A DNA stretch of 64,000 nt from Mesaphorura yosii (lineage: Eukaryota > Arthropoda > Collembola > Poduromorpha > Tullbergiidae), in contig WIXG01000045.1 of assembly GCA_009869945.1 (NCBI GenBank), forward strand, positions 265,918-329,917. Reading direction: 5' to 3'. A program made the position numbers and the translations under genes. The notes under the pieces are model-generated. The model had not been told where the DNA came from, made no database searches, and saw only the letters and a program-made list of their open reading frames with translations. Shown piece after piece: positions 62,092 through 64,000 of this stretch; position 1 is the stretch's first letter; every line of letters starts with the position of its first letter.

Positions 62092-62949
62092 TCATTCGCT
62101 CCGAAGACTGCTGACCACGCTCAGTGTTTCATACGGAGGAGGAGGATGCGTTGGGGAACGATTGCCGGGCTTCATTGCTATAAAATAGGAAACACGTGTG
62201 GTATCTTAACTGCCCTTTCGACAAGTCCCAGTCCAACTACTAGGATTTAAATACGAAAGAGTAAGAGTGCACTTACAACAGTCGTCGAGTTGAGAGGAAC
62301 ATTCAAAAACAGCTTCATACGGCGGAGGTGGCTCTGGCTCTGAAAAGGGCGAGTTATGCAATTACGTATTAAACTATAAACTAGCTGAACCAAGGTACTT
62401 GAGTTGGTTTACTTTGGCAATCGCAATGTCGTCTATGCTCCTGACCCATACTCGCTGGAAACGAGTCATCAGAACTCATGAAATTCTGTGGTTCATAAAG
62501 TTGAAAATCCAGCCCCATGTCGACGTACGCTCTTGTATCATTGACCCAAACTCTGTTCGCATCCTCGACTGCACTTGTAGAACCTGCAACAATGAAGGTC
62601 GATAAAATGCTGACGAATCTGGTAACATTATGGAAAAGACTGCATGTACCAGTCACACTTGTCTCATCCCACTGTAGTTGTTTTTCACTGCAGGAGTTTG
62701 AGCAGGAACCACCTTTCGTGAAAATGAAGTAAAGCATGAAGACAAAGATGGCCAATATAAGCATAAAACAGCCGATCACAATTGCAAGGTCAATTGCCCT
62801 GAGAGAAACAAGCAGAAAAATTCATGATCTAGGCGGTCTTCTTTTTAATGGAAAACTTACCCAATTGCAAAATTCTCTGGAAATATTGTGCTCGAGACTC
62901 CGGTTGAATACAGCAATTCTTCTGTTGTGCAGCAATCTTCTTCCAACAT
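62092..62949 (-). CDS. Small single-span membrane protein with two PPPPY motifs
   Basis: Five exons join in frame to about 180 residues. It starts MLEEDCCTTEELLYSTGVSS, with no signal peptide, followed by a membrane span (AIDLAIVIGCFMLILAIFVF and four more hydrophobic residues). After the span comes a cysteine pair (GGSCSNSCSEK). The C-terminal part has two copies of PPPPYE (PPPPYEAVFE at about 62310, PPPPYETLSV in the last exon). PPxY motifs bind WW domains of Nedd4-type ubiquitin ligases, so the protein may be an adaptor that brings such ligases to a membrane, as known for small PPxY adaptor proteins in general. The early cysteines suggest palmitoylation. No family is recognised by name. 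Confidence 0.65.
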
Positions 62950-63399
62950 TTTCGTTCTACTGCTTCAACTGGAACAAAATGGTTGTTACGCATTTGATCC
63001 AGATCGCAAGTGACACAATTTTATGGGACATCGACGTGTGATTGCGTAATATGTTCTGCATACATTCATTTTACTCCAGGTTTGTGCAAAGCTGTAGAAA
63101 TGGGAAGTTAAGCTACTTCCAAATGCAATGTCCTGGTTTCTGCATTAAATCACATCTGTGCTAAACTGCTAACATTGGCATTTAGTAGCACGGCCTGCGC
63201 TGTGAGATTGGCCCATATGTCCTTAATTTTCGCCGAGCTGCTGTGATTCATATTGTTAATGGTGCGATAAGATAAAGGTCAATATTGGCGTACAAAACAC
63301 ATTGCAGTTTTTATTTGCGACGCGACATAGTAACCATTTAAGGATTTATACCATGCGATAATGAAAACTCTCGTATTGTCATATCTAACACTAGCTGAG
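62950..63399. other. Intergenic region
   Basis: Between the start of the PPPPY protein gene and the 3' end of the nuclear receptor gene. Nothing recognised. Confidence 0.5.
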
Positions 63400-64000
63400 T
63401 TATGTTGGCGATGTATTTTGTGCATTCCCATTCTCAATGAGCAGAAACTTGTCGATGTCCTTAAGGTGTTCGTTGTACTGCTTGAAGCAATACGCGACTG
63501 ATGCATCATAAGCGTCAATTAAAAGGAGTGGAAGCTTCTTCGCCCGCCAAACAAGTTCTTTGCAATCCTCACAGTTCAACTGTCCCAGCCTTGGAGTTTC
63601 GCGCAGCACTTGGCCCAGCTTCTCAAGACGTTCTGAAAATTCGTGGCATTGCAATAATCGTAGGGTTAGCATACTTGAATGGTGCTTCAAACTTACCAGC
63701 TGATGTACATCCGAGGCCGCCGTCTGTTTCTGCTTGGGAAGAACGATACTCTGTGTAATTTCTCAGCAGCTGAGCATAAAAGTCCCGAATTTCCTCAAGC
63801 CGCTCGGGGTTTTTCAGCCCTGGTATTTTCGAGAAGATTTTTATGGCTGATAAGAGGACATATTCGACACTGTCAAGTTGCAGGACGTGCAATTCACGGC
63901 AAAACTTAAAGAGTGATTTTGCCATATGCGAGAGCCCGGCATTTTCGAAATGCTGACAATGGTAGGGCACTTCGTTAGCGAAAATGATGCAGTCTTTGTC
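63400..64000 (-). CDS. Nuclear hormone receptor, ligand-binding domain C-terminal part (partial)
   Basis: Two exons are visible (from the right edge to 63697, and 63632-63400); the rest lies to the right of the window. The first encodes helices of a nuclear receptor ligand-binding domain (HMAKSLFKFCRELHVLQLD, SVEYVLLSAIKIFSKIPGLK, NPERLEEIRDFYAQLLRNYT), the section around helices 7 to 9. The second encodes ERLEKLGQVLRETPRLGQLN and continues to a stop after NAQNTSPT. The pattern EYVLLSAIKIFS is closest to NR1-type receptors such as EcR, LXR or HR96. The DNA-binding domain is not in view, so subfamily assignment is tentative. The usual helix 12 activation motif is not obvious in the last exon. 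Confidence 0.7.

Overview
The window is eukaryotic nuclear DNA, most likely from an arthropod. Genes are split by many short GT-AG introns (about 50-100 bp), poly(A) signals are AATAAA-type, and the protein families are animal ones: megalin, a midgut-type cadherin, a PLD3/4-like phospholipase D, SLC5 monocarboxylate-type transporters, a SEC14-GOLD protein and a nuclear receptor. Two neighbouring glycoside hydrolase genes of fungal or microbial type (GH125 and a GH30) fit animals known for acquired carbohydrate enzymes, such as springtails. The springtail reading is only a guess.

Layout. 1-922: non-coding flank with a short-unit repeat present in both orientations. 923-22068 (+): a giant LRP2/megalin-like endocytic receptor gene lacking only its 5' end. 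It has 6 (plus probably 1 upstream), 8, 10 and 11 LDL-receptor class A repeats in four clusters, eight YWTD propeller regions, EGF modules, one membrane span and an FxNPxY tail. Many class A repeats are cut into micro-exons of 5-21 nt. 22642-23526 (-): a small RING-H2 membrane protein with a long hairpin element in its first intron. 24136-24778 (+): a secreted beta-trefoil-like protein. 24886-26384 (-) and 26865-28651 (-): the GH30 and GH125 enzymes, both with signal peptides and one intron each. 29447-37071 (-): a multi-domain cadherin with a tail like arthropod midgut cadherins. 38476-40213 (+): a degenerate cyclophilin-domain protein with further possible exons to 40661.

The right half holds two SLC5 transporters in tandem (41277-44131 and 45012-47826, +) followed by a truncated third copy that is a pseudogene (48107-48782). 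Then come a SEC14-GOLD protein (49386-51447, +), an orphan type I membrane protein (51874-52978, +), a PLD3/4-like protein (53285-56292, -), about 3.8 kb with no convincing gene, an uncharacterised soluble protein (60136-62031, +), a small membrane protein with two PPPPY motifs (62092-62949, -), and the C-terminal part of a nuclear receptor ligand-binding domain (63400 to the right edge, -).

Several genes suggest an absorptive or digestive epithelium: megalin, midgut-type cadherin, sodium-coupled solute transporters and secreted glycan hydrolases. That is an inference from families, not evidence of coexpression. The most interesting signals are the GH125/GH30 pair embedded between animal genes, the micro-exons in the megalin gene, and the long hairpin in the RING gene intron. 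Four convergent gene pairs have poly(A) signals placed so that their 3' ends should overlap. Exon limits were read by eye from splice signals and frame continuity; small errors are likely.
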